The notes beneath the pieces are model-generated. The model searched no databases, was not told where the DNA came from, and worked only from the letters and a program-made list of their open reading frames with translations. Shown here piece by piece: positions 1 through 5,438 of a DNA stretch of 9,180 bases (positions are counted from its first letter, which is position 1; each line of letters begins with the position of its first letter). A program made the translations under genes and the position numbers. The DNA is taken from positions 1 to 9,180 of the forward strand of contig CALXZS010000046.1 in assembly GCA_944393305.1 (NCBI GenBank), written 5' to 3'. The DNA comes from an uncultured Clostridia bacterium (GTDB lineage Bacteria > Bacillota > Clostridia > TANB77 > CAG-508).

Positions 1-4
1 TTTT

Positions 5-472
5 TTATAAAGTTTTATAATTATTTCTATCTGCTCTATCATCAAATTGTCTATCATATTCTTTATTTGTATAAAACCAGTCTGTTTTTTTATCTTTTGG
101 CTTTCTTCCTTTATCCACAGCTAAATCTAATAAAACTGCAAATGCAAGTACAATTGCTAAAAATGATGTAAATGCTGACATATAATCTACTGAAACATCT
201 CCTCCACTGAATACTGGCATAATTGCTTTAAATAAATCTGTTCCGAAATATGCTAAGTATGATAAGAAATATATTATTCCTCCTATTAATTTTCTTTTAA
301 AGACTAATATTATACATACAACTGTGACAAACAATAATATTATTTCCACAGTTAAATTTATTGGCTGTACAAAGAATTCTGCATAATTTGCTGCTTGATA
401 TGCTACTACTACTCTAAATCCCCAGTACATTATCATAAACATTGCTACCATCCAATTTGCAAAAGTTCTCAT
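5..472 (-). CDS. Four-helix membrane protein of unknown function
   Basis: I do not recognise a characterised family. The 155-residue protein has four likely membrane helices, at about residues 7-25, 39-58, 62-85 and 98-119. A strongly charged tail (about 120-155) follows, with the patch KKTDWFYTNKEYDRQFDDRA. The tail is basic, then mixed-charge, and is probably cytoplasmic. ATG at 470-472 is preceded by AGAAAGGAAAA at good spacing, which supports this start. The gene lies 97 bp downstream of the DUF1292 gene on the same strand with a hairpin between them, so it may be read through from that promoter or have its own; I see no convincing -35/-10 pair of its own. Composition is AT-rich like the genome background. 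It is very likely a real gene; its function is unknown. Confidence 0.8.
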   Translation of the reverse strand: MRTFANWMVAMFMIMYWGFRVVVAYQAANYAEFFVQPINLTVEIILLFVTVVCIILVFKRKLIGGIIYFLSYLAYFGTDLFKAIMPVFSGGDVSVDYMSAFTSFLAIVLAFAVLLDLAVDKGRKPKDKKTDWFYTNKEYDRQFDDRADRNNYKTL

Positions 473-530
473 AATAAATTTTCCTTTCTAGGACACTAAT
501 TTTATTTTCAATAATTTGCCTCAAATAGAT

Positions 531-563
531 AAACCTTTTGGCAGTTTTAAGACCAAAAGGTTT
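531..563. terminator. Hairpin between DUF1292 gene and membrane-protein gene
   Basis: An 11-bp perfect stem (AAACCTTTTGG at 531-541 pairs with CCAAAAGGTTT at 553-563) encloses an 11-nt loop. It lies 6 bp beyond the stop codon of the minus-strand DUF1292 gene, where a terminator is expected. The T-rich run (TTTTTGTTTTT) is on the plus-strand side; on the minus strand the stem is followed only by TTTATCTATTT. It may therefore be a leaky or bidirectional terminator that lets some transcription continue into 5-472. Confidence 0.6.
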
Positions 564-569
564 TTGTTT

Positions 570-875
570 TTAATCTACGAAATTAAATTCATCTTTGAAT
601 TTATCTTTGAATATCTCAAATACTGCATTTAAAATATTTTCATCCTCAACACTTATATATGTTTCTTCATCATCTGGATTTTGGGCTGCTTTTTCAATTT
701 GTAATATAACAACCTCTTCAGGTTCTGAATCTTCTACTTCCTCTGTTGGTAATAGAATAACATATTCTTCTCCTTGATACTCAATTAAATCTAAGTATTC
801 GAATTTCACATCGTTTCCATCTTCATCCTTTAGTGTTACGATATTATCATATTCTTCATTATTGTTTTCGTCCAT
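570..875 (-). CDS. DUF1292 family small acidic protein
   Basis: The 101-residue, very acidic protein matches the DUF1292 pattern common in Firmicutes. An opening stretch (NIVTLKDEDGNDVKFEYLD) is followed by a beta-rich core (IEYQGEEYVILLP), an acidic linker, then a second strand pair (EEVVILQIEK) and a C-terminal helix (ENILNAVFEIFKDKFKDEF). No catalytic residues are evident and the family has no established biochemical role. I start at ATG 873-875, because the perfect site AAAGGAG lies just upstream of it and inside the longer TTG-initiated frame that reaches 893. A promoter at 929-957 fits as its own. In many Firmicutes this family sits near the alaS/ruvX/ireB cluster; here it is isolated from those genes. 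Confidence 0.85.
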   Translation of the reverse strand: MDENNNEEYDNIVTLKDEDGNDVKFEYLDLIEYQGEEYVILLPTEEVEDSEPEEVVILQIEKAAQNPDDEETYISVEDENILNAVFEIFKDKFKDEFNFVD

Positions 876-928
876 TTTTAATTCTCCTTTCAAATATTCT
901 TATGTGTTTATTATTTACACTTTGCTAT

Positions 929-957
929 ATCATATACTAAAAAATTCCTTTTAGCAA
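929..957 (-). promoter_or_regulatory. Vegetative promoter of the DUF1292 gene
   Basis: On the minus strand, TTGCTA (957-952) and TATGAT (934-929) are separated by exactly 17 bp. Transcription would start near 922, giving a ~45-nt leader before the AAAGGAG ribosome site. It is inferred from sequence only. Confidence 0.6.
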
Positions 958-1000
958 TACTTTTTTTATTTTTTTCATAATTATTTTTATTTTACATAAT

Positions 1001-1029
1001 TTGATTTAATCGTGTATTTGTAGTATAAT
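1001..1029 (+). promoter_or_regulatory. Vegetative promoter of the 1074-1526 membrane-protein gene
   Basis: TTGATT (1001-1006) and a perfect TATAAT (1024-1029) are spaced by 17 bp. This would give a start near 1036 and a ~38-nt leader ending in the ribosome site GGGAGG (1061-1066). The strength of this match suggests the otherwise foreign-looking gene is expressed. It is back-to-back with the minus-strand promoter at 929-957. Confidence 0.7.
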
Positions 1030-1073
1030 TAAAGTATAAGCACTTTGAAAAATAAAAATTGGGAGGTTTTTTA

Positions 1074-1526
1074 ATGCTCATTTTTTTTTTTTTTTTGATT
1101 GCTCTCGGTGGAATCAGCTTGACTTTATTGCCTTTGCTAGTTCTGCTGATGGTTCTGACCTGTGTTCAGCAGGTTGTATGCAAATCAGGAACAGCAGGAT
1201 GTATGTACAAGTTAATGACATGTTTCCATACGCTGTGCCACCTTGCCTTCCGGATTTTCGGATGGCAGTGGTTGTTAAATCCACCAAGGTGGTTTGTTCA
1301 TTTGGAATGGTTTTGCATTCTGGTTTCCATATTTCTAATATTTTATAAATGTGGATTTATCAAGGGGTTGTTTGGGGTATTTCTTTTCCCCATCACTTAC
1401 TTGACGGTGAATATCATCATTGAGATGTTCTTCACAGATGGAATGTGGATTCCGGCAACCGTAATTGCAATTATTATGTACTTTGTGGTGTTCAAGTTAA
1501 TGCCCAAAGTACGTAAACGTAATTAG
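1074..1526 (+). CDS. Cys-rich polytopic membrane protein, GC-rich, with a T16 tract near its start
   Basis: I do not recognise this 150-residue protein. It has about four hydrophobic segments (roughly residues 3-35, 79-91, 95-118, 124-142), an amphipathic aromatic stretch (45-80, with WQWLLNPPRWFVHLEWF), seven cysteines (30, 36, 43, 50, 55, 81, 93) and a basic C-terminus (KVRKRN). The ATG at 1074 is chosen because GGGAGG (1061-1066) sits 7 nt upstream, inside a longer TTG-initiated frame from 1059. Codons 3-8 are spelled by 16 consecutive T (1081-1096): losing one T makes TGA at codon 8, gaining one shifts into a frame ending after ~91 codons, so length changes would switch the gene off. Composition and codon choice differ sharply from neighbours (28 G+C in the 60 bases 1141-1200, against 12 in 1801-1860), suggesting lateral transfer. 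It is the only rightward gene in the left 7.7 kb. Confidence 0.75.
   Translation: MLIFFFFLIALGGISLTLLPLLVLLMVLTCVQQVVCKSGTAGCMYKLMTCFHTLCHLAFRIFGWQWLLNPPRWFVHLEWFCILVSIFLIFYKCGFIKGLFGVFLFPITYLTVNIIIEMFFTDGMWIPATVIAIIMYFVVFKLMPKVRKRN
1081..1096 (+). repeat. T16 homopolymer in codons 3-8 of the membrane-protein gene
   Basis: Sixteen consecutive T encode I-F-F-F-F-L immediately after Met-Leu. The current length keeps the gene in frame. It is long enough to be prone to replication or RNA-polymerase slippage, as at known contingency loci. Sequencing error is the main alternative. Confidence 0.8.
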
Positions 1527-1533
1527 CCACCTA

Positions 1534-1565
1534 GGGACGGACCTTTTTCGAAAAAGGACCGTCCC
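1534..1565. repeat. 32-bp palindrome of the GGGACGGTCC family
   Basis: GGGACGGACCTTTTTC is followed directly by GAAAAAGGACCGTCCC, an inverted repeat with one mismatch pair and no spacer. The arms match the terminal repeats of the element at 5202-5431, as if both ends of that element were joined with its interior missing. It begins 8 bp after the stop of the 1074-1526 gene and 29 bp before the stop of the opposing transketolase gene. No T-run follows on either strand, so it is not a typical intrinsic terminator, although it could act as an RNA-stabilising hairpin. Confidence 0.75.
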
Positions 1566-1569
1566 AAAT

Positions 1570-1606
1570 CAAAAAAGAAAAGAGGGGATGTTCTTACAAC
1601 CCCTCT
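1570..1606 (-). terminator. Intrinsic terminator of the hydrolase-transketolase operon
   Basis: On the minus strand a 7-bp stem, AGAGGGG (1606-1600) with CCCCTCT (1587-1581), is followed by TTTCTTTTTTG. The upstream arm lies inside the last codons of the transketolase C-terminal subunit (E-G-L-stop), so the coding end and terminator overlap. Confidence 0.85.
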
Positions 1607-2517
1607 ATTTCTTCTATTATAGCATCTTTATCAATTCCATAATATTTCATTAAATCTTCTGCTCTGCCAGATTTTCCAAATGTGTCTTCTATTCCCATTC
1701 TTGTAACTTTTTTAGGATAATTTTCAGCTAAAACTTCACATACTGCACTACCAAGACCACCTATTATATTATGGTCTTCTACTGTAATTATTCTATCTGT
1801 TTCTTTTGCACATTTTATAATTAATTCTTTATCTATTGGTTTTATTGTATGAATATCTACTACTCTTACATTTATTCCTTTTTGTTTTAGCTCTTCTTTT
1901 GCTTTTAGGCTTTCTGCAACAGTTACACCAGTTGCAATTATACATGCGTCTGTTCCATCACCTATTTGTATTCCTTTTCCTATTTCAAATTTTGTTTTAT
2001 TATCATAAATAACTGGAGTTTTATATCTTGTAAGTCTTAAATATACTGGTCCTTCATAATTTGCAATTTCTTTTACAGCCCATTTTGTTTGTATATCATC
2101 TGATGTAGACATAACTAACATATTTGGCATTCCTCTCATAAGGTTAATGTCTTCTACCATTTGATGTGTTGCTCCATCTTCTCCTACTGTAATACCAGCA
2201 TGTGTAGCACATATTTTTACATTTAACTTTGGATAAGCTATACTTGCTCTTATTTGGTCATAAACTCTTCCAGTTGCAAATGCTGCAAAGCTAGATGCAT
2301 AAGGTATTTTTCCACATGTTGCAAAACCTGCTGCTGTTCCAATCATATCTGCTTCTGCTATGCCTAAATTGAAAAATCTTTCTGGAAATCTTTTCTTGAA
2401 ATATTCTGTTTTTGTTGAATTATATAGGTCAGCATCTAAAACAACTACTTTTTTATTTTCTTCACCAAGCTCTTCTAAAGCTTTACCAAAACTTTCTCTT
2501 GTTGCAATCATACACAT
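1594..2517 (-). CDS. Transketolase, C-terminal (pyrimidine-binding) subunit
   Basis: This is the second half of a split, thiamine-diphosphate-dependent transketolase, which moves two-carbon ketol units between sugar phosphates in the non-oxidative pentose phosphate pathway. The 307-residue protein carries the Pyr domain first (about 1-165): FNLGIAEADMIG (48-60) contains the conserved glutamate (E55) that activates the cofactor, then FAAFATGRVYDQIR and THAGITVGEDGATHQ (105-119). The C-terminal transketolase domain follows (about 185-300, with DRIITVEDHNIIGGLGSA). Size fits the ~310-residue subunits of clostridia and archaea. Its ATG overlaps the stop of the N-terminal subunit (TAATG), with GAAGGTGAT upstream, implying coupled translation and 1:1 assembly. 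Related split enzymes act on other sugars (for example sulfosugar transketolases), so exact substrate is not proven by sequence. Confidence 0.93.
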   Translation of the reverse strand: MCMIATRESFGKALEELGEENKKVVVLDADLYNSTKTEYFKKRFPERFFNLGIAEADMIGTAAGFATCGKIPYASSFAAFATGRVYDQIRASIAYPKLNVKICATHAGITVGEDGATHQMVEDINLMRGMPNMLVMSTSDDIQTKWAVKEIANYEGPVYLRLTRYKTPVIYDNKTKFEIGKGIQIGDGTDACIIATGVTVAESLKAKEELKQKGINVRVVDIHTIKPIDKELIIKCAKETDRIITVEDHNIIGGLGSAVCEVLAENYPKKVTRMGIEDTFGKSGRAEDLMKYYGIDKDAIIEEIEGL

Positions 2518-3383
2518 TAGTTATCACCTTCCATTTCTCTATCTATTTCTTTTTCTTTAGCCATTAATTCTTCTATTGCCAATTTATATTCTTCATCATT
2601 TAATGCTTTTCCATGCCATGCAACATTATTTTCCATAAATGATATTCCTTTTCCTTTTATTGTTTTTGCTATTATTGCTGTTGGTTTCCCTTTTGTCATG
2701 TGGGCAACGCCAAAAGCATTTATTATAGAAAAGATGTCATTTCCATTTATTGTTATTGTATTAAATCCAAAACTTCTGAATTTTTGTTCTACATCTTCAC
2801 TATTTATTCCTTTTACTTCATCTGTTTCACCTGTAAGTTGCAAACCATTAGAATCTACAATTACACATAAATTATCTAAATTATATTTTGATGATGTCAT
2901 TGCTGCTTCCCAAATTTGTCCTTCATCAAGTTCACCATCACCTAGTATACAATAAACTCTATATCCCATTGAGTCCATTTTTGAATTAAGTGCCATGCCA
3001 TTTGCAACAGACAATCCTTGTCCTAGCGACCCTGTTGTCATATCTACGCCTTTTACTTTGTTCATATCTGGATGTCCTTGAAGATTGCTATTTATATTTC
3101 TAAATGTTAATAATTCATCTTTTGAAATATATCCTTTTTCTGCTAAAGCTGCATAAAGTGCAGATGAAGCATGACCTTTAGATAAAACTAATCTATCTCT
3201 TGAGTTATCTTCTGGCATTTTTGGATTTATGTTCATTTCATTAAAGTATAATACTGCTAAAATATCTGCAATAGATAGCGAACCTCCTGGATGTCCTGAT
3301 TTTCCATAATATATTTCTGTTATAATATCCATTCTTATTCTATTTGCTATTTTTTGAAGTGCTTCGACTTTAGTTATTTTCAT
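2517..3383 (-). CDS. Transketolase, N-terminal (diphosphate-binding) subunit
   Basis: The first half of the split transketolase, 288 residues, binds the diphosphate and metal of thiamine diphosphate. Visible landmarks are GKSGHPGGSLS (27-37), SKGHASSALY (68-77), GHPD (103-106), TGSLGQG (117-123), the cofactor motif beginning GDGELDEGQIWEA (148-160) and ending at D177-N179, and KGKGISFMENNVAWHG (253-268). All expected active-site histidines appear intact. The ATG at 3383 overlaps the stop of the upstream hydrolase gene by ATGA, and GGGAGGTAAAAG gives a strong ribosome site inside that gene's end. It functions only with the partner subunit encoded directly downstream. No truncation is evident. 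Confidence 0.93.
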   Translation of the reverse strand: MKITKVEALQKIANRIRMDIITEIYYGKSGHPGGSLSIADILAVLYFNEMNINPKMPEDNSRDRLVLSKGHASSALYAALAEKGYISKDELLTFRNINSNLQGHPDMNKVKGVDMTTGSLGQGLSVANGMALNSKMDSMGYRVYCILGDGELDEGQIWEAAMTSSKYNLDNLCVIVDSNGLQLTGETDEVKGINSEDVEQKFRSFGFNTITINGNDIFSIINAFGVAHMTKGKPTAIIAKTIKGKGISFMENNVAWHGKALNDEEYKLAIEELMAKEKEIDREMEGDN

Positions 3384-4285
3384 TTTTCTTTTACCTCCCT
3401 ATTATACCAATCGCAAATTTCTTTTCCTAATTCTTCTTCTTTTCCAACATAATTATGGTTTGCACCTTTTATATATGATATATCTTTGCTTTTATTTTTT
3501 ATTTTTTCATTTAATATTTCCACTATTTCTTGTGGCTCTTGGAGTATAAGTTCTTTAATGTTTCCCCATCTCATAAATAATGGTACTTTTATGTTATTTA
3601 ATTGTTTAAATGCTGTTCTTCTATCTCCGAAATTTGCTACATCTATTTTTTTATTATCTTCTACATAATTTAATATTGTATTAGGCTTTATTGGTGGAGT
3701 TGATTTATCTAGTATTATTAAGTCGTCTCCTTTTCCTTTTTTTCTTAATAATTGCAAATATCCTATTACTCTTTTGTAATCTTTGCCTAAAATTTGTTTT
3801 ACTAATTCTGGTACATCTACTAAAGATAACAATACTACACCTTTTATACAATCTAATATTGTATCTTCACAATTCTCAATGAATTCGTTATAACTATATA
3901 CCACTTTTGTACAGCCCATGCTATGACCTTGCAATATTATGTTATTATATCCCATTCTTTGCATATATAATATTGCTGATTTTATGTCATAATATGATTC
4001 ATATATATTTTCTGCTCCTGAACCATAAAAATGCATATCATCATCTGTTATTTTGTCATAGGTATTAATTATGTCATGTCCTCTATTATTAAATGCAAAA
4101 TATGCCACCCCAATATCTGTGTACATTTTAGCTAACACATCATCTCTATATTTTAAACAATTACTTGTTATTCCGTGTACTGAAATTACCACAGTTTTAG
4201 CCTTTTCATTTTTTTCTGGAGTATGAAGCAATCCAATTAAGTTTAGATTATCTATGGATTTAAAATATATTTTTTCTATCCTCAT
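3380..4285 (-). CDS. Alpha/beta-fold hydrolase leading the transketolase operon
   Basis: A 301-residue cytoplasmic serine hydrolase of the alpha/beta fold; no signal peptide is seen. Motifs in order: the oxyanion-hole strand VVISVHGIT (32-40), FNNRGHD (65-71), the nucleophile elbow GHSMG (120-124, Ser122), and a C-terminal histidine in GANHNY (His277). The usual acid after strand 7 is not a clear aspartate: the position reads RWGNIKELI, so Glu245 may serve. It resembles esterase/lipase-like proteins, including the DUF1749 group; the substrate is unknown. Start ATG 4285 has AGAAAGGAAAA upstream and a consensus promoter at 4332-4360. It is translationally coupled to the transketolase subunits (ATGA overlap), suggesting a shared pathway, perhaps release of a sugar or acyl group, but that is inference. 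Confidence 0.85.
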   Translation of the reverse strand: MRIEKIYFKSIDNLNLIGLLHTPEKNEKAKTVVISVHGITSNCLKYRDDVLAKMYTDIGVAYFAFNNRGHDIINTYDKITDDDMHFYGSGAENIYESYYDIKSAILYMQRMGYNNIILQGHSMGCTKVVYSYNEFIENCEDTILDCIKGVVLLSLVDVPELVKQILGKDYKRVIGYLQLLRKKGKGDDLIILDKSTPPIKPNTILNYVEDNKKIDVANFGDRRTAFKQLNNIKVPLFMRWGNIKELILQEPQEIVEILNEKIKNKSKDISYIKGANHNYVGKEEELGKEICDWYNREVKEK

Positions 4286-4331
4286 ATTGCTTTTCCTTTC
4301 TAAAATTTATTTTTGCCTCATTTACAAAAAA

Positions 4332-4360
4332 ATTATATACTAATTAATATTTATTTTCAA
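4332..4360 (-). promoter_or_regulatory. Promoter of the hydrolase-transketolase operon
   Basis: On the minus strand TTGAAA (4360-4355) and TATAAT (4337-4332) are exactly 17 bp apart. The start would be near 4325, about 40 nt before the hydrolase ATG. It lies 23 bp beyond the terminator of the preceding zinc-ribbon gene, so the operon is probably independent. Confidence 0.75.
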
Positions 4361-4382
4361 TGAATTCTTTGTAAATTTCCAA

Positions 4383-4408
4383 AGAAAAAAAGGGGAAGCC
4401 CCCTTTTC
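4383..4408 (-). terminator. Intrinsic terminator of the zinc-ribbon gene
   Basis: Directly after the TGA stop, the minus strand reads GAAAAGGGGGCTTCCCCTTT and then more T. The AAAAGGGG/CCCCTTTT stem with a GCTT loop runs into a T-rich tail (TTTC), a compact classical terminator. Confidence 0.9.
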
Positions 4409-4588
4409 TCAGAATCTTCTCGCATTGACGTTGAATTGTGCTCCACAGTGTGGGCATTTTATAACTTGCCTATCGCCACGAATTTTCAACGGTCTACGAT
4501 TGTGTCCTTCTCCTGCCAAAACCCGAACTTTTTTAGTAAGTTCAAATTGTGTGTTACAGGTAGAACAAGTAACTTTGATTTTTTTCAC
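4409..4588 (-). CDS. Small zinc-ribbon protein (two CxxC knuckles)
   Basis: A 59-residue basic protein with two cysteine pairs, CSTC (8-11) and CPHC (45-48), about 33 residues apart. This is a four-Cys zinc ribbon, with a basic central segment (RVLAGEGHNRRPLKIRGDRQ) and an ARRF end. Likely a nucleic-acid or protein-binding module; the exact family is not recognised. I start at GTG 4586-4588 because the ribosome site GGGAGGT lies just upstream of it, inside the ATG-initiated extension reaching 4606. It appears monocistronic, with its own terminator and a candidate promoter in the palindrome at 4663-4694. Composition is unusually GC-rich (27 G+C in 4441-4500), unlike its neighbours, hinting at acquisition or a strongly constrained sequence. 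Confidence 0.8.
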   Translation of the reverse strand: MKKIKVTCSTCNTQFELTKKVRVLAGEGHNRRPLKIRGDRQVIKCPHCGAQFNVNARRF

Positions 4589-4662
4589 AAGATAACCTCC
4601 CATCATATATTGCTAATATAATTTATTTTTGTAATTAATGAGATGCTCTTAATGATTGCTTT

Positions 4663-4694
4663 TTGCACTATAATATAGTATCATTATAATGCAA
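4663..4694. promoter_or_regulatory. Palindromic, potentially bidirectional promoter
   Basis: TTGCACTATAAT (4663-4674) and ATTATAATGCAA (4683-4694) form 12-bp arms with 11 matches and an 8-bp spacer. Each strand reads as a promoter: plus TTGCAC, 16 bp, TATAAT (4685-4690); minus TTGCAT (4694-4689), 16 bp, TATAGT (4672-4667). The minus version would make a ~70-nt leader for the zinc-ribbon gene. The plus version would fire towards the ssrA terminator. The symmetry could equally be a repressor operator. Confidence 0.55.
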
Positions 4695-4732
4695 TTTTTA
4701 TTTAAATGCAATAGTTAAAATGAATTTTTAAG

Positions 4733-4780
4733 TAAAAAAAATACTTGTAACCATATTAATATCAATAGTTACAAGCATTT
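4733..4780 (-). terminator. Intrinsic terminator of ssrA
   Basis: On the minus strand, CTTGTAAC (4775-4768 region) pairs with GTTACAAG (4752-4745 region) around a ~16-nt AT-rich loop, followed by TATTTTTTTTAC. It begins about 10 nt after the encoded CCA end of tmRNA. Confidence 0.85.
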
Positions 4781-4787
4781 TCGTTTA

Positions 4788-5149
4788 TGGTGGAGATGGT
4801 GAGAGTCGAACTCACGTTCAGCTACCCGACAATATTTACTTCTCCGAGTGCAGTTTGTTTCTATTCTTTCTGAATGAACGTGCAAACAAACAATACATTT
4901 CATTCCTATCCATTTTAATTACCCATTATCTAAATGGAATAGATAACTTTGTTTCCTACTTTATATCGTCGCCTTATTCTTAGCAGTAGGCTCTAAGGTA
5001 AGACGTCACTGCAACTTAGGCAGCGTAAGCTAATTCTTGTTTTCTATTAGCATTTATATTTAATTTGCTTGATTTAAAGTGGCCAAAGCAACCATCCACT
5101 ACTCGCTATAAATACTTCCTTGGTAACTGTCGAAACCATTTACATCCCC
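4788..5149 (-). ncRNA. ssrA: Transfer-messenger RNA (tmRNA, one-piece)
   Basis: A 362-nt tmRNA that, with SmpB, rescues stalled ribosomes and tags the incomplete protein for degradation. The 5' end reads GGGGATGTAAATGGTTTCGA, the hallmark start, and the 3' end carries a T arm (GTGAG-TTCGACT-CTCAC) and CATCTCC-A-CCA. The acceptor stem GGGGATG/CATCTCC pairs over seven positions, including one G-U, and CCA is genome-encoded. The mRNA-like part encodes a tag ending in ELAYAA (see 5016-5051). A promoter (5169-5197) lies just upstream and a terminator just downstream, so it is an independent unit. The 5' end is presumably made by RNase P. Length and single-piece organisation are ordinary for Firmicutes. 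The region upstream of its promoter is occupied by a MITE-like element. Confidence 0.97.
5016..5051 (-). other. tmRNA tag reading frame (ANRKQELAYAA)
   Basis: In the frame ending at TAA (5018-5016), the likely resume codon is GCT (5051-5049). The U at -5 and A at -4 before it agree with the pattern known to set the resume codon in E. coli. The tag would be ANRKQELAYAA, ending in the small hydrophobic YAA expected for ClpXP-type recognition. The same frame is open further upstream (SKLNIN), so the exact first residue is inferred. Confidence 0.75.
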
Positions 5150-5168
5150 GTATAACTCATACAATATT

Positions 5169-5197
5169 ATTATACTATAAATTTAGCAAAATATCAA
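5169..5197 (-). promoter_or_regulatory. ssrA: Promoter of ssrA
   Basis: On the minus strand TTGATA (5197-5192) and TATAAT (5174-5169) are separated by 17 bp. Transcription would start near 5162, with a short 5' extension trimmed to the mature end at 5149. The terminal repeat of the mobile-like element ends only 4 bp upstream of the -35 box. Confidence 0.8.
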
Positions 5198-5201
5198 GAT
5201 A

Positions 5202-5431
5202 TTTTCAATTAGGGACGGTCCTTTTTCAAAAAAATTAATTGAAAAAACAGTTATATATAACACCAATATACATTCTTCCACATTTCACTGCGCGGGTCGC
5301 CTTTGGCTCCAGCTTGCACGTTACACTTCGCTCTTTGAGCTTCGTTCACTGAAATGTTTTAGAATGTATATTGTTATTTTTATAATGAACTTTAACATTT
5401 TTTTCAAAAAAGGACCGTCCCAGATTGAAAA
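5202..5431. mobile_element. MITE-like element with ~25-bp terminal inverted repeats
   Basis: The ends (5202-5226 and 5407-5431) are inverted repeats agreeing at 23 of 25 positions by eye, with the core GGGACGGTCCTTTTT. Inside is a second, nested inverted repeat: AATATACATTCT plus ACATTTCA (5265-5287) against TGAAATGT plus AGAATGTATATT (5350-5372). These flank a GC-rich centre (5288-5349) that contains GCTCTTTGAGC. There is no coding frame of note, so any movement would need a transposase supplied elsewhere. The same core recurs at 1534-1565. No clear target duplication is visible. An alternative is a structured RNA or a terminator of dgt; a non-autonomous element is favoured because of the second copy. 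Confidence 0.65.
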
Positions 5432-5438
5432 AAAACTA

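Noticed and set aside
876..893. Upstream TTG start of the DUF1292 gene
   Set aside because: The ribosome site AAAGGAG lies inside this extension, so translation must begin at the ATG at 875.
955..1000. AT-rich tract between divergent promoters as a repeat or origin
   Set aside because: Only simple A/T-rich sequence is seen; no DnaA boxes or iterated units.
1097..1345. Alternative reading frame entered if the T tract were 17 long
   Set aside because: It is open for 83 codons but has no recognizable domain; the in-frame product has coherent membrane helices.
1534..1565. Palindrome as an intrinsic terminator for the 1074-1526 gene
   Set aside because: Neither strand has a T-run after the stem; the following bases on the plus strand are AAATCAAAAAAG.
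2698..2955. Plus-strand reading frame inside the transketolase N-terminal subunit
   Set aside because: Antisense to clear cofactor motifs, with no promoter or ribosome site.
4589..4606. Tandem ATG starts of the zinc-ribbon gene
   Set aside because: The site GGGAGGT lies inside the extension and is correctly spaced for GTG 4588.
4788..4830. Possible tRNA 3' half
   Set aside because: The T arm and CCA end belong to the tmRNA, whose matching 5' half is found at 5121-5149.
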